Source: Rhizobium sp. Q54
GTDB lineage: Bacteria > Pseudomonadota > Alphaproteobacteria > Rhizobiales > Aestuariivirgaceae
NCBI GenBank assembly: GCA_945889445.1
Contig: CAMDBX010000021.1
Span: forward strand, 1 to 47,835
Direction of reading: 5' to 3'
DNA length: 47,835 bases
Below, in pieces: positions 9,135 through 18,473 of the stretch. The notes beneath the pieces were generated by a model, which worked only from the letters and a program-made list of their open reading frames with translations, did not search any database and was not told the origin of the DNA. The first letter of the stretch is position 1. Each line of letters starts with the position of its first letter. A program made the translations under genes and the position numbers.

Positions 9135-10549
9135 AGGCTGCCGAGCAGCGTCTCTGCCGTCAGCCCCCGCGATCCATGGCGGCGGGCGGCTTCCCCGTGC
9201 AGCCACACGGCGGCGGAAGCCGCCTCGAAGCCCGGCATCCCCTGCGCCAGCATCGCCGTCACGATCCCGGCCAGCACATCGCCGGAGCCGGCCGTGGCAA
9301 GCGATGGCGGCGCGTTGACGTTCACCCGGGCGCGCCCATCGGGCGCGGCAATCACCGTGTCGGCACCTTTCAGGATGATCACTGCGCCGGAGCGTTGGGC
9401 CGCCTTGCGCGCAAGTTCAGTTTTTGATTCACTTGCAGCGCTCAGCCCTTTGAATATTCGAGAGAATTCGCCACCGTGCGGGGTCATCACCACCGGCCTG
9501 CCCTGGCCCATGCCGACCAGCCGGTAAAGCCGCTCGTTCTCCTCCGCGAAGGACGAGAGCGCATCGGCATCGAGCACCGCCGCCGCCCCGCTCATCAGCA
9601 CGGTTTCCACACGATCGCGGGTGTCGACCCCCACGCCTGCCGCCGGGCCGATGCATACGGCATTCTTGCGCTTGTCGGCGAGAAGCGCGGAAAGATCGTC
9701 GCCCGACAACATGATGGCCGAGACCTGGGTGGCCTGCACCGCAAGCGCCGCCGGCGTGCCGGAGATCGTCACCAGCCCGGCCCCGCTTCTGAGGGCGGCC
9801 TCCGCCACCAGCCGCGAAGCCCCGGTGTGCAGCGGGCCACCCGACACCACCACGGCATGACCGCGGCTGTATTTATGGCCCGCCATGGCGATCTCCGGAC
9901 GGCGGATTTCGCAATTGATGGAATCCCTTGGGCGGATCTCCTGTAAAACTGAATCCGGTATGCCGATGTCCGCCACCACCACGTCGCCGCACAGTTCCCG
10001 CCCCGGCAGCAGCACATGGCCCGGCTTCCGGCGGAAGAAGGTGACGGTCACATCCGCCTTGACGCTGGCGCCGCGCGGCTGCCCCGTCAGGCCATCCAGA
10101 CCGGAGGGCACGTCGACCGCCACCACCGGGCACCCTGCTCCGTTGATTGCCGCCGCCAGTTCCGCGGCAAAGTCTTTCGAGAGCCCGGCCCCGAACAGCG
10201 CGTCAATGATCAGGCCGGCCCCGGCCGTGCCGCCCACAGCCTCCACCGGCCCGTCCCAGCGGGCCGCCATGGCGGCCGCATCGCCCTTCAGGCGGGCCGC
10301 CTCGCCGAGCAGCGCCAGGCGCACCGGCCAGCCCCAGGCCTTGAGGTGGCGGGCGGCGACGAAGCCATCGCCGCCATTGTTGCCCGGCCCACAGAGGACG
10401 AGGGTTGGCCGCGCGCCGTAGCGACGGACGATCTGCTCGGCCACAGCCCGCCCGGCGGCCTCCATCAGGGTGAGCGATGGCACGCCGGCCTGAGCGGCCA
10501 GCGCGTCGGCCCGGTACATCTCGTCGGGTGTCAGCAATTCGTAGGTCAT
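9131..10549 (-). CDS. nnr: Bifunctional NAD(P)HX epimerase / ADP- or ATP-dependent NAD(P)HX dehydratase
   Basis: Repairs hydrated NADH and NADPH. 472 residues, the usual length of the YjeF fusion. The N-terminal half is the epimerase domain, with GPGNNGGDGFVAARHL near residue 55 and the conserved VDVPSGLDG. The C-terminal half is the ribokinase-like dehydratase with VLDADAL, VMTPHGGEFSRIF and ATAGSGDVLAGI (nucleotide-binding and catalytic Asp). No good Shine-Dalgarno precedes the ATG. It overlaps the DMT permease by 4 bases. In many alphaproteobacteria nnr neighbours glnB, as here, where the two are divergent. Confidence 0.93.
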   Translation of the reverse strand: MTYELLTPDEMYRADALAAQAGVPSLTLMEAAGRAVAEQIVRRYGARPTLVLCGPGNNGGDGFVAARHLKAWGWPVRLALLGEAARLKGDAAAMAARWDGPVEAVGGTAGAGLIIDALFGAGLSKDFAAELAAAINGAGCPVVAVDVPSGLDGLTGQPRGASVKADVTVTFFRRKPGHVLLPGRELCGDVVVADIGIPDSVLQEIRPRDSINCEIRRPEIAMAGHKYSRGHAVVVSGGPLHTGASRLVAEAALRSGAGLVTISGTPAALAVQATQVSAIMLSGDDLSALLADKRKNAVCIGPAAGVGVDTRDRVETVLMSGAAAVLDADALSSFAEENERLYRLVGMGQGRPVVMTPHGGEFSRIFKGLSAASESKTELARKAAQRSGAVIILKGADTVIAAPDGRARVNVNAPPSLATAGSGDVLAGIVTAMLAQGMPGFEAASAAVWLHGEAARRHGSRGLTAETLLGSL

Positions 10550-10673
10550 GTCGGCAGGCTAACGTCTTTCCCATCCGAGGGGAATTGCTCCTGCTGCCGG
10601 CCACCTTCAGGCTCCCCTGCCTGCCGTCATCCTGGTGAAGGCCGGAGCGACGCCCAAAGCAGATGCACATACA

Positions 10674-10691
10674 TTAGGCACATCAGCCTAA
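10674..10691. promoter_or_regulatory. Inverted repeat upstream of the glnBA promoter
   Basis: TTAGGC and GCCTAA are perfect 6-base arms with a 6-base spacer, followed by ATTTTTC. It lies 73 bases upstream of the sigma-54 box. Enhancer-binding proteins act from this distance, but the sequence does not match the NtrC consensus, and it could equally be a short terminator. Confidence 0.3.
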
Positions 10692-10719
10692 TTTTTCGCC
10701 ACCATGGCCTGCCCAATAA

Positions 10720-11154
<435 letters not shown>

Positions 11155-11196
11155 CAGCCACCATAACAACCAAGCTCAAGACCAGAGGTAGATATC

Positions 11197-12615
11197 ATGA
11201 GCAAGCCCATGGACGTTTCCGGCGTCCTCAAGATGATGAAGGAAAAGGACGTCAAGTACGTCGACCTGCGCTTCACCGACCCGCGCGGCAAGATGCAGCA
11301 CCTGACCATGGACGTCTCGCAGATGCACGAGGACGCCTGGGCCGAGGGCCTGATGTTCGACGGCTCCTCGATCGCCGGCTGGAAGGCCATCAACGAGTCC
11401 GACATGGTTCTCATGCCGGATCCGACCTCCGCCCATCTCGACCCTTTCTATGCCCAGACCACGCTGGCCGTGTTCTGCGACATTCTCGAGCCCAGCACCG
11501 GCGAGGGCTATGCGCGTGACCCGCGCATGATCGCCAAGCGCACCGAGGCCTACCTCAAGTCCACCGGCATCGGCGACACCGTGTTCGTCGGCCCCGAGGC
11601 CGAATTCTTCATCTTCGATGACGTGAAGTTCGCCGTCACCCCCTACAACACCGGCTTCAAGCTGGACTCGGTCGAGCTGCCGTCCAACTCGGACCGCGAC
11701 TACGACACCGGCAACATGGGCCACCGCATGCGCACCAAGGGCGGCTACTTCCCCATGAACCCGATGGACTCGGCGCAGGACATGCGCTCCGAGATGCTGT
11801 CGACCATGGGCGACATGGGCCTCGTCGTCGAGAAGCACCACCACGAGGTGGCCTCCGCCCAGCATGAACTCGGCACCAAGTTCCAGTCGCTGGTCACCGC
11901 CGCCGACCACATGCAGATCTACAAGTACGTGATCCACAACGTGGCCCACGCCTATGGCAAGACGGCAACTTTCAGGCCCAAGCCGATCTTCGGCGACAAC
12001 GGCTCGGGCATGCACTGCCACTTCTCGATCTGGAAGGACGGCAAGACCCAGATGGCCGGCAACCAGTATGCCGACCTTTCGGAGACCACGCTGTACTTCA
12101 TCGGCGGCGTCATCAAGCACGCCAAGGCGCTCAACGCCTTCACCAACCCGTCGACCAACTCCTACAAGCGCCTGGTGCCGGGCTATGAAGCCCCCGTGCT
12201 TCTCGCCTACTCCTCGCGCAACCGCTCGGCCTCCTGCCGCATTCCCTTCACGGCAAACCCCAAGGCCAAGCGCGTGGAAGTCCGCTTCCCGGATCCGACC
12301 GCCAACCCCTACCTGTGCTTCTCGGCGATCATCATGGCGGGCCTCGACGGCATCGTGAACAAGATCCACCCGGGCCCGGCGATGGACAAGAACCTCTACG
12401 ACCTGCCGCCGGCAGAGCTCGCCAAGGTTCCGACCGTCTGCGGCTCGCTGCAGGAAGCAATCGACTCGCTGATGGCTGACCACGAGTTCCTCCTCAAGGG
12501 CGGCGTGTTCTCCAAGGACCAGATCGAGAGCTACCTCGAACTGAAGCAGGAAGAGCAGGACCGCTACCGGATGACGCCGCACCCGGTGGAGTTCGACATG
12601 TACTATTCCTGCTAA
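11197..12615 (+). CDS. glnA: Glutamine synthetase type I
   Basis: Condenses glutamate and ammonia to glutamine with ATP; dodecameric cytoplasmic enzyme. 472 residues. It shows the beta-grasp domain with DGSSIAGW, the metal and glutamate residues in GPEAEFF and [10 protein letters not shown], the ATP site around KPPVL-like [15 protein letters not shown], and the adenylylation Tyr401 in [10 protein letters not shown], so GlnE control is expected. AGAGGTAG precedes the ATG. Operon partner of glnB, with a strong terminator directly after. Confidence 0.97.
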   Translation: MSKPMDVSGVLKMMKEKDVKYVDLRFTDPRGKMQHLTMDVSQMHEDAWAEGLMFDGSSIAGWKAINESDMVLMPDPTSAHLDPFYAQTTLAVFCDILEPSTGEGYARDPRMIAKRTEAYLKSTGIGDTVFVGPEAEFFIFDDVKFAVTPYNTGFKLDSVELPSNSDRDYDTGNMGHRMRTKGGYFPMNPMDSAQDMRSEMLSTMGDMGLVVEKHHHEVASAQHELGTKFQSLVTAADHMQIYKYVIHNVAHAYGKTATFRPKPIFGDNGSGMHCHFSIWKDGKTQMAGNQYADLSETTLYFIGGVIKHAKALNAFTNPSTNSYKRLVPGYEAPVLLAYSSRNRSASCRIPFTANPKAKRVEVRFPDPTANPYLCFSAIIMAGLDGIVNKIHPGPAMDKNLYDLPPAELAKVPTVCGSLQEAIDSLMADHEFLLKGGVFSKDQIESYLELKQEEQDRYRMTPHPVEFDMYYSC

Positions 12616-12637
12616 GCACCCGGCAGGACGCTACACG

Positions 12638-12667
12638 CAAAGCCCCGGCAGAAATGCCGGGGCTTTT
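12638..12667 (+). terminator. glnA terminator
   Basis: AAGCCCCGGC and GCCGGGGCTT form a 10-bp stem with loop AGAAAT, followed by TTTTGATT. The whole 30-base unit is repeated without any change at 13709-13738. Confidence 0.93.
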
Positions 12668-12738
12668 GATTCCGCCGGTTGCATGCACTGCAGCAATGCT
12701 TCCCAAGGGTTGTGGGGTTGGGAAATATTAGTCCTTTG

Positions 12739-12753
12739 TTAACCGTTACTTAC
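12739..12753. promoter_or_regulatory. CtrA-like box
   Basis: TTAACCGTTACTTAC fits TTAA-N7-TTAA, the binding site of the cell-cycle regulator CtrA, with one mismatch. It is about 160 bases upstream of the beta-barrel gene, in a 298-base gap that holds no reading frame. Weak, since such boxes occur by chance. Confidence 0.35.
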
Positions 12754-12913
12754 CGCAACTGCGTAGTTTTGCGGCTCAAGTCGTGCCGTATCTGCAACAC
12801 TCGCCCACGAAGATGGTTCGCCGCGCGCTTTTGACTATCGTCACCGCCAGAGCGGGAGTAATCGTTTGTCATCACGGGTCAAACCCGGGTTTGTAAGTTG
12901 CAGAGGGATTATC

Positions 12914-13687
12914 ATGAAGAAGATTGCTTTCACCGTTTCCACCGCATTCGCCGCCCTCGCGCTGGCTACTGCCGCCCAGGCCGCCGACATGACCGCTCCG
13001 GCCACCTACGACTGGACGGGCTTCTACCTCGGCGCCAACGCCGGCATCGCCTGGAACAACTCCTCGGTCGACAACACCTTCGACATCGAAGGCCTCGACG
13101 GTACGCGTCTGGACCGCTTCCGTAACAACGTCGATGGCGACCAGACGGCCTTCACAGCCGGTGGCATCCTCGGCTACAACTACCAGATTGACCAGATCGT
13201 TCTGGGCGTTGAAGCCGACTTCAACTACCTGGGCTTCGGTGACGACAACAAGGGCACCGGCATCATCCAGCACGGCGATCCGGATGTCGATGTGATGGGC
13301 AAGGGTTCCTTCGAGGCTGATTGGTTCGGCACCATCCGTGCCCGCCTCGGCTTTGCCATCGACAATGTCCTCATCTACGGTACCGGTGGTGCCGCCTACG
13401 GCCACATGGAAGCCGATGGTAAGGTCACCGCGTCGATCGAAGGCACCGAAGTTGGTTCATGGAATGGTTCGACCAGCCAGACCAACTGGGGTTGGACCGT
13501 CGGCGCCGGCATGGAATACGGCATCGACAACTGGAGCCTCGGCCTCGAGTACCTCTACGTCGATCTCGGCGACGGCCAGTGGAATGACAATTCGACGGAC
13601 GGCCAGATCCACAACTTCAAGCTCGACGGTAACGTCGATTACGCCTTCAGCACCGTGCGTGCGACAGTCAAGTACCGCTTCCAGTAA
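12914..13687 (+). CDS. Outer membrane beta-barrel porin-like protein (Omp25/Omp31 type)
   Basis: 257-residue precursor starting MKKIAFTVSTAF, with a signal peptide ending near AAQAAD (about 21-22). The mature part opens with the family hallmark YDWTGFYLGANAGIAW, alternates amphipathic strands with Asn/Gly/Asp turns, and ends in the aromatic-type C-terminal strand ATVKYRF plus Gln. This matches the eight-stranded surface proteins abundant in Rhizobiales. AGAGGG precedes the ATG at 12914; the frame is open 16 codons further up but without a signal sequence. Monocistronic: it lies between two identical terminators. Confidence 0.9.
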   Translation: MKKIAFTVSTAFAALALATAAQAADMTAPATYDWTGFYLGANAGIAWNNSSVDNTFDIEGLDGTRLDRFRNNVDGDQTAFTAGGILGYNYQIDQIVLGVEADFNYLGFGDDNKGTGIIQHGDPDVDVMGKGSFEADWFGTIRARLGFAIDNVLIYGTGGAAYGHMEADGKVTASIEGTEVGSWNGSTSQTNWGWTVGAGMEYGIDNWSLGLEYLYVDLGDGQWNDNSTDGQIHNFKLDGNVDYAFSTVRATVKYRFQ

Positions 13688-13708
13688 GTCATACGAGACC
13701 TGAGACTT

Positions 13709-13738
13709 CAAAGCCCCGGCAGAAATGCCGGGGCTTTT
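13709..13738 (+). terminator. Terminator identical to that of glnA
   Basis: A second exact copy of the 30-base CAAAGCC...GGCTTTT hairpin found after glnA, 22 bases beyond the barrel gene's stop, followed by CGTTTGATT. Confidence 0.93.
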
Positions 13739-13811
13739 CGTTTGATTGATCCCATGGGTTGCGCCTTGCTGGCGCTTGTGGTCCTGGCCGCGTCGGCGCT
13801 AAGGCCTTCCA

Positions 13812-14735
13812 ATGTCCCAGGCTTCCGCGATTCATCGATCTCCCGCCACCGACTTCCGGCTGGGCATTCTGCTGGTGGCCGGGTCCGCCGTCACGTGGAG
13901 CTTCGGCGGCACCATCGCGCGCTTCATCCATGTGGAAGACAGCTGGACGGTGGTGTTCTGGCGCGCATTGTTCGCCTCCACCTTCCTGCTCCTCTTCATG
14001 CTGTGGCGCGAAGGGCCAAAGGCCACCGCTGCCATGTTCCGCAACATGGGGCTTCCCGGCCTGGGCGTTGCCGTCTGCTTCGGCGTCGCGTCGTCCTGTT
14101 TCGTGGTGGCGCTGCAATACACGACGGTGGCCAACATCCTGCTCACCCAGGCAGCCGCTCCGCTGTTCGCCGGCCTGCTGGCCTGGATGGTGTTCGGCGA
14201 GCGGGTGAACGCCGCCACCTGGGCGGCCATCGCGGCGGTGATCGGCGGCGTCGCCATCATGGTGTCGGCGTCCTTCTCGGGCCAGGTCTCGCCCATCGGC
14301 GACGGGCTGGCATTGGTGATCACCGTGATGTTCTCTGCCGCCATCGTCATCACAAGGCACCATCCGCAAGTCAGGATGATGCCCGCCGTCTGCCTTGGCA
14401 CCGCCATGGCCTGCGTCGCTGCCTTCCTGCTGTCCGGCCCGCTCGCGGTGAGCGCTCAGAACCTGGCCTGGCTGTTCCTGTTCGGCGCCGTCAACCTCGG
14501 CGCCGGGCTTGCCATGTTCGTCACCGGCGCGCGGCTCGTGCCCGCAGCACTTGCCGCCCTCGTCGGCACGCTGGAGCCGGTGCTGGGGCCGTTGTGGGTC
14601 TGGCTCATCCATGGCGAGGTGCCGGTGGCCCGCACCCTCATCGGCGGCTCGGTCGTCTTCGTGGCGCTGTTCGTCCACATCCTCAATGACTGGCGGCGGC
14701 AGCGAGAGCGGAAGCGTACCATCCCCACGGCCTGA
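13812..14735 (+). CDS. DMT superfamily permease (EamA family)
   Basis: 307 residues with about ten membrane segments in two EamA repeats; the second ends in the typical ARLVPAALAALVGTLEPVLGP stretch, split here over residues near 235-255. The substrate is unknown. AAGG lies just before the ATG. Its 3' end overlaps the convergent LysR gene by 53 bases, so expression of one could interfere with the other. It is not obviously related to the 8250-9134 permease beyond the family level. Confidence 0.85.
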   Translation: MSQASAIHRSPATDFRLGILLVAGSAVTWSFGGTIARFIHVEDSWTVVFWRALFASTFLLLFMLWREGPKATAAMFRNMGLPGLGVAVCFGVASSCFVVALQYTTVANILLTQAAAPLFAGLLAWMVFGERVNAATWAAIAAVIGGVAIMVSASFSGQVSPIGDGLALVITVMFSAAIVITRHHPQVRMMPAVCLGTAMACVAAFLLSGPLAVSAQNLAWLFLFGAVNLGAGLAMFVTGARLVPAALAALVGTLEPVLGPLWVWLIHGEVPVARTLIGGSVVFVALFVHILNDWRRQRERKRTIPTA

Positions 14736-15522
14736 CGGTCTGGGCGTTCTCCACCACATAGACACGGCGCGTGAAGCTGGGGGCATCGACCACCCGATGC
14801 AGCGTGCCGCAGCGCAGTGCGCTTTCCACGTGCCGCCTCGGCAAATAACCTGAGCCACCGTTGCGCAGCAGGTGGTCGAGCGCCCAGTCGGATGAGGCGA
14901 TGACCAGCGCCGAGGTCACGTCGCCCGGAAAGGCCGCCGCATGCTGGCGGCGGAATTCGTCGCCGTGGTCGACGTATACATAGCTCGCATCAAGCCTGGG
15001 CCCGTCCATCGCCTCGCGCGACACGAGGATCAGTTCGTCGTCGAGAAGCACATGGCTGGCAAAGCGCTCGCCCTCCTGCGGGGCGTGGCAGAAGGCGACG
15101 TCGACGAGGCCGATGGCCAGCCAGCGGTCGATCATGCGCTGCTCGCCGGGCCAGAAGGCCAGGGCCACGCCGGGGCTGTTCTCACGCACATGGGCGAGGA
15201 AGCGACGGCCCGGCCCGTTCCACAGGTCGAAGTCGAGGCCAACATTGCAGACGCCTTCGAAGCCCTTGGGCAGCGACACTTCCGAGCGCGCCTGCCCCCA
15301 CAGCTGTACCATCAGTTCGGCATAGCGGCGGAACTTGAAGCCGGCCGAGGTCAGGTCGGCGCCCGCCTTGTTGCGGTGCAGGAGCTTCTGGCCAATCTCC
15401 TCCTCCAGCCCGTTAATGCGGGCGGTGACGGTTGACGGCGTCACATTCAGCCTTCGAGCCGCAGCGACGAGGCTGCCGGTTTCGACCACCTCAAGGAAAG
15501 TTCGCAATTCGTCGAGATTCAT
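14683..15522 (-). CDS. LysR family transcriptional regulator
   Basis: 279 residues. The winged-helix DNA-binding domain fills the first 60 residues (LDELRTFLEVVETGSLVAAARRLNVTPS region), followed by a linker helix and an effector-binding domain in which I see no special residues. The start MNLDELR is supported by homology of the domain; the 25 codons upstream overlap the operator and are rejected. Divergent from the monooxygenase operon with a 105-base shared promoter, the classic arrangement of a LysR activator and its target; the co-inducer is unknown. Confidence 0.92.
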   Translation of the reverse strand: MNLDELRTFLEVVETGSLVAAARRLNVTPSTVTARINGLEEEIGQKLLHRNKAGADLTSAGFKFRRYAELMVQLWGQARSEVSLPKGFEGVCNVGLDFDLWNGPGRRFLAHVRENSPGVALAFWPGEQRMIDRWLAIGLVDVAFCHAPQEGERFASHVLLDDELILVSREAMDGPRLDASYVYVDHGDEFRRQHAAAFPGDVTSALVIASSDWALDHLLRNGGSGYLPRRHVESALRCGTLHRVVDAPSFTRRVYVVENAQTVRPWGWYASALAAAASH

Positions 15523-15534
15523 GGATGCTCTCAA

Positions 15535-15585
15535 TTCGAAAAATTCGAACATAATGGCCAAAAGATTTCGATTTTCAATCCGAAA
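15535..15585. promoter_or_regulatory. Probable LysR operator region
   Basis: TTCGAA-AAA-TTCGAA at 15535-15549 contains the T-N11-A core (TCGAAAAATTCGA) of LysR recognition sites. A second inverted repeat, TTTCG-N10-CGAAA, is at 15566-15585. The two lie between the divergent regulator and the flavin monooxygenase, one close to each gene, as expected for autorepression plus activation. Confidence 0.6.
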
Positions 15586-15627
15586 CCCCTCTGCCACTCT
15601 GATCGATTACAACCGGAGGGCTGCCCC

Positions 15628-16653
15628 ATGGATTTCGTCCACTTCCTGTCGAGCCACATGCTGGATCCATCCTTGGGCGGCAAGCGCCTCTACAAGAACG
15701 TGGTGGCACAGGCGGTGCATGCCGAGGCGCTGGGTTATCGCGGCGTCGGCATCCCCGAGCATCACCTGCTCAACATCCTGCTGATCCCTGCGCCGCTGCA
15801 GATGGCGGTGAAGGTGGCGGCGCATACCAAGCACATCAAGCTCGTCACCTCCGTCTGCCAGCTGCCGATCCGCGACATGCGCATCTTCGCAGGTGAAGTG
15901 GTGCAGGCGCAGGCGCTGTGCGACGGGCGGCTGATGCTGGGCGTCGGCAAAGGTGCCTTCGGCTTCGAGACGCAGCGCTTCGATGTTTCCATCGAGCAAA
16001 CGAAACCCTTGTTCGAGGAAGACCTGAAGCTGCTCGAAGCCCTGCTCACGCAGGAAGAGGTTTCCTGGAACAGCGAGCGCTACTCATTCGAGCCGCTCAC
16101 CATCATGCCGCGCCCGGAAGATCCGATCCCGCTCATGGTGGCGGTGATGAACCCCATCGGCATCGAGGCGGCTGCGAAATCCGGCTATCACGTGCAGACC
16201 ACACCATTGGGCGGCAGCCACCAGCAGCTGATCGATCAGGTCACCGCCTTCAACCGCGGCAAGGCGGCAGCAGGCCGCCCGCTGGACACGCGCCTGTCGC
16301 TCCAGCGCGGCATGTTCCTCGTCGAAAACGAGAAGGACAAGCGCCTCATCGCCGAGAAGGCCTGGACCTATTACCAGAGCTTCGACAACGTGTTCGGCGG
16401 CGCCGGCATCGTCGACAAGGGCATCATCCGCCCGTTGCCGCGCGCCCAGAGCGTGGAGGAACTCGCATCGAATCTCCTGCTTTGCGGCCGTGATGAGATG
16501 ATCGAGCGCATCTCCGTCTACTCCGACCTTGGCATCGACGAGATCCTGACCACCTCCAACTTCGGCCAGGACGAGCAGATGACGCACGACATGATGAGCC
16601 GCTTCGCCGAAGAGGTGATGCCGCATTTCGAGAAGCAGAGAAAAGCCGCCTGA
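15628..16653 (+). CDS. LLM class (luciferase-like) flavin-dependent oxidoreductase
   Basis: FMN-dependent TIM-barrel monooxygenase of the bacterial-luciferase family; it needs a flavin reductase, which is not seen nearby. 341 residues. The N-terminus has the EHHLLNILL segment that lines the flavin pocket, followed by LCDGRLMLGVGKGAFGFE, where the GVGKG stretch matches the family's phosphate-binding region. The start is fixed by GGAGGG eight bases upstream. It is first in an operon with a tautomerase and an alpha/beta hydrolase, opposite a LysR gene, so it probably opens a degradative route (inference). Substrate unknown. Confidence 0.87.
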   Translation: MDFVHFLSSHMLDPSLGGKRLYKNVVAQAVHAEALGYRGVGIPEHHLLNILLIPAPLQMAVKVAAHTKHIKLVTSVCQLPIRDMRIFAGEVVQAQALCDGRLMLGVGKGAFGFETQRFDVSIEQTKPLFEEDLKLLEALLTQEEVSWNSERYSFEPLTIMPRPEDPIPLMVAVMNPIGIEAAAKSGYHVQTTPLGGSHQQLIDQVTAFNRGKAAAGRPLDTRLSLQRGMFLVENEKDKRLIAEKAWTYYQSFDNVFGGAGIVDKGIIRPLPRAQSVEELASNLLLCGRDEMIERISVYSDLGIDEILTTSNFGQDEQMTHDMMSRFAEEVMPHFEKQRKAA

Positions 16654-16676
16654 GTTTCAAAGGGAGAACGAAAAGA

Positions 16677-16877
16677 ATGCCCATCATCCGGGTCGAAATG
16701 TTCAAGGGCCGTACGCCTGCGCAGAAGAAGGCCATCGCGAAGGAACTGGTCGACGGCTTCATCCGCGGTGCCGGCGGCGGCAGCCCGTCAGCCTTCCACG
16801 TCGTTTTCGTCGAAGTCGAAAAGCATGACTGGGCAGTGGGCCATGACATGATGAACGAGAAGTATCCGGACAAGTGA
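16677..16877 (+). CDS. 4-oxalocrotonate tautomerase family protein
   Basis: 66 residues, the size of the small tautomerase subunit. After removal of Met the N-terminus is Pro-1 (PIIRVEMFKGRT), the catalytic base of the superfamily, followed by the helix TPAQKKAIAKELV and a second strand FHVVFVEVEKHDW. These enzymes isomerise enol and keto forms of ring-cleavage products. AAGGGAG precedes the ATG at a slightly long spacing. It starts 23 bases after the monooxygenase and overlaps or abuts the hydrolase. Confidence 0.85.
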   Translation: MPIIRVEMFKGRTPAQKKAIAKELVDGFIRGAGGGSPSAFHVVFVEVEKHDWAVGHDMMNEKYPDK

Positions 16878-16879
16878 CG

Positions 16880-17662
16880 ATGCCAACGCCCGTGAAATCA
16901 GCCTTCTCGGTCGAGGGCGAGGGAGAACCGATCTTCCTCATCCACGGCATCGGCGCATCGCGCGCTTCCTTCGCGGGGCTCGTGCCCTATCTGAAGAACG
17001 AATACCGCGTCATCTCCTATGACCTGCGCGGCCATGGCGCCTCGCCCAAACCCACGCCCCCCTACACGCTCGACGATCTCGTCGAGGACCTCGAGGCGCT
17101 GCGCAAGGAACTGGGCATCGCGAAGGCGCATTTCGCCGGGCACTCGCTGGGCGGCATGATCGGCCCTGCCTATGCGCTCAAATATCCGCAGCACGTGCTG
17201 ACGCTGGGCCTCTACTCCACCGCCGCCTTCCGCACCGAGGATGACAGCGCCAAGGTGAAGGGCGTGGTTGCCGCCATGCGGACGAAGGGCATCCCGCAGG
17301 TGCTGGAGACGTTGAAGGACCGTTGGTTCACGCCGGAATTCGGCCAGCGCCGCCCGGATGTGATCGAGCGCCGCATGCAGCAGGTGATCAACACCGACCC
17401 GGCTGTCTTCCTCTCGGTCTTCGACATCTATGCCGAGACTGAAATGGCACCATGGCTGCATGAGGTGAAGCATCCCTCGCTCGTCCTCACCGGCGAGAAT
17501 GACGGCGGCTGCAATCCGCGCCTCAACACGCTGATCGCCGAGGCGCTGCCGGACTCCGAACTCGTCATCCTCCCCGTCCTGCGCCACGCCATCCTGCTGG
17601 AGGCCGCCGACCAGGTCGCCCCGCCGGTGCTGGATTTCCTCCGGCGCCACAAGGGGCTCTAG
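16880..17662 (+). CDS. Alpha/beta hydrolase (enol-lactonase-like)
   Basis: 260 residues. The oxyanion HGIG segment is near residue 22, the nucleophile Ser in GHSLGGM near 95, the acid Asp probably in ENDGGCNP, and the catalytic His in LRHAILLEA near 230. The closest functional relatives by general layout are 3-oxoadipate enol-lactonases, but the substrate is not provable. Either GTG at 16874 (GTGA overlap with the tautomerase stop) or ATG at 16880 may start it; neither has a strong ribosome site. Last gene of the monooxygenase operon. Confidence 0.85.
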   Translation: MPTPVKSAFSVEGEGEPIFLIHGIGASRASFAGLVPYLKNEYRVISYDLRGHGASPKPTPPYTLDDLVEDLEALRKELGIAKAHFAGHSLGGMIGPAYALKYPQHVLTLGLYSTAAFRTEDDSAKVKGVVAAMRTKGIPQVLETLKDRWFTPEFGQRRPDVIERRMQQVINTDPAVFLSVFDIYAETEMAPWLHEVKHPSLVLTGENDGGCNPRLNTLIAEALPDSELVILPVLRHAILLEAADQVAPPVLDFLRRHKGL

Positions 17663-17897
17663 GCCGCACACGCGGCCGGCGTATGTGCGCTGCGTCACTG
17701 ACAGTGGGGGCCGCCGCGGCGAGAAAGCGGCGTGCCCCGCGATCCTCGTGGACGTCGCAGTGGCAGCGGCGTTCAACCGTCTCGCGACTTCAGCACCGTT
17801 TTGCGACACGACCAACCGCCGCGAATTTCTGTCCGCCTGAAAACTGCCCAACTTGGGACACGGTTTCATGAATTCTTAAGGACCGAGGAGGCCGCGC

Positions 17898-18458
17898 ATG
17901 ACCACCATCACCAAGCTACCCGCCGTCGAGACGCAATCGCTGATGCTGCGCGAGATCGAGCTTCGTGACGCGTCCTCATTCAGCAATTACATGACCCAGG
18001 AATGCTATCAGCGCCACATTGCCGCCCGCCTCGGAACAGCACAGGAGGTGCGTTCCTTCGTGACGCGAGCCGTCGCCCGCCAGGGTGATGACCGGCGCAA
18101 CACCTTCCACATCGCTGCCGAGGAAAAGCTCTCGGGCGAGCCGATCGGCGATGGCTTTCTCATCCTCCAGTACCCCAACACGGTGGAAATCGGCTGGGGC
18201 CTGCATCCCGCCATGTGGCGGATGGGCCTCGGCACCGAGATCGGCCATGCGCTTCTGGGCATCGCCTTCGAGCGGCTGCGCGCCGACAGCGTCTGGTGCA
18301 AGGTGATGGGTGGCAACGAGGCTTCGTCACGGCTCGCCAGCCGCATCGGCCTGCGTCATCTCAAATCCCACCCAAATTATCCGGCCGCACCGGGCCGCAG
18401 CTGCCAGGTGGACTTCTATGCCATGGCGGACAGCGACTACTTCGACCTCGCCTATTGA
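17898..18458 (+). CDS. GNAT family N-acetyltransferase
   Basis: 186 residues. The RimJ/RimL-like layout starts with SLMLREIELRDASSF. The acetyl-CoA segment follows the strand VEIGWGLHP, with WRMGLGTEIGHALL as the pantetheine-pyrophosphate loop (variant of R/Q-x-x-G-x-G/A), then NEASSRLASRIGLRH. The acceptor is unknown. Strong GAGGAGG before the ATG. A 235-base gap upstream with no frame presumably holds its promoter. Confidence 0.85.
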   Translation: MTTITKLPAVETQSLMLREIELRDASSFSNYMTQECYQRHIAARLGTAQEVRSFVTRAVARQGDDRRNTFHIAAEEKLSGEPIGDGFLILQYPNTVEIGWGLHPAMWRMGLGTEIGHALLGIAFERLRADSVWCKVMGGNEASSRLASRIGLRHLKSHPNYPAAPGRSCQVDFYAMADSDYFDLAY

Positions 18459-18473
18459 CGAATTGCCCTTCCG

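Noticed and set aside
11176-12582. 468-codon minus-strand frame opposite glnA
   Set aside because: Shadow of glutamine synthetase, which is beyond doubt.
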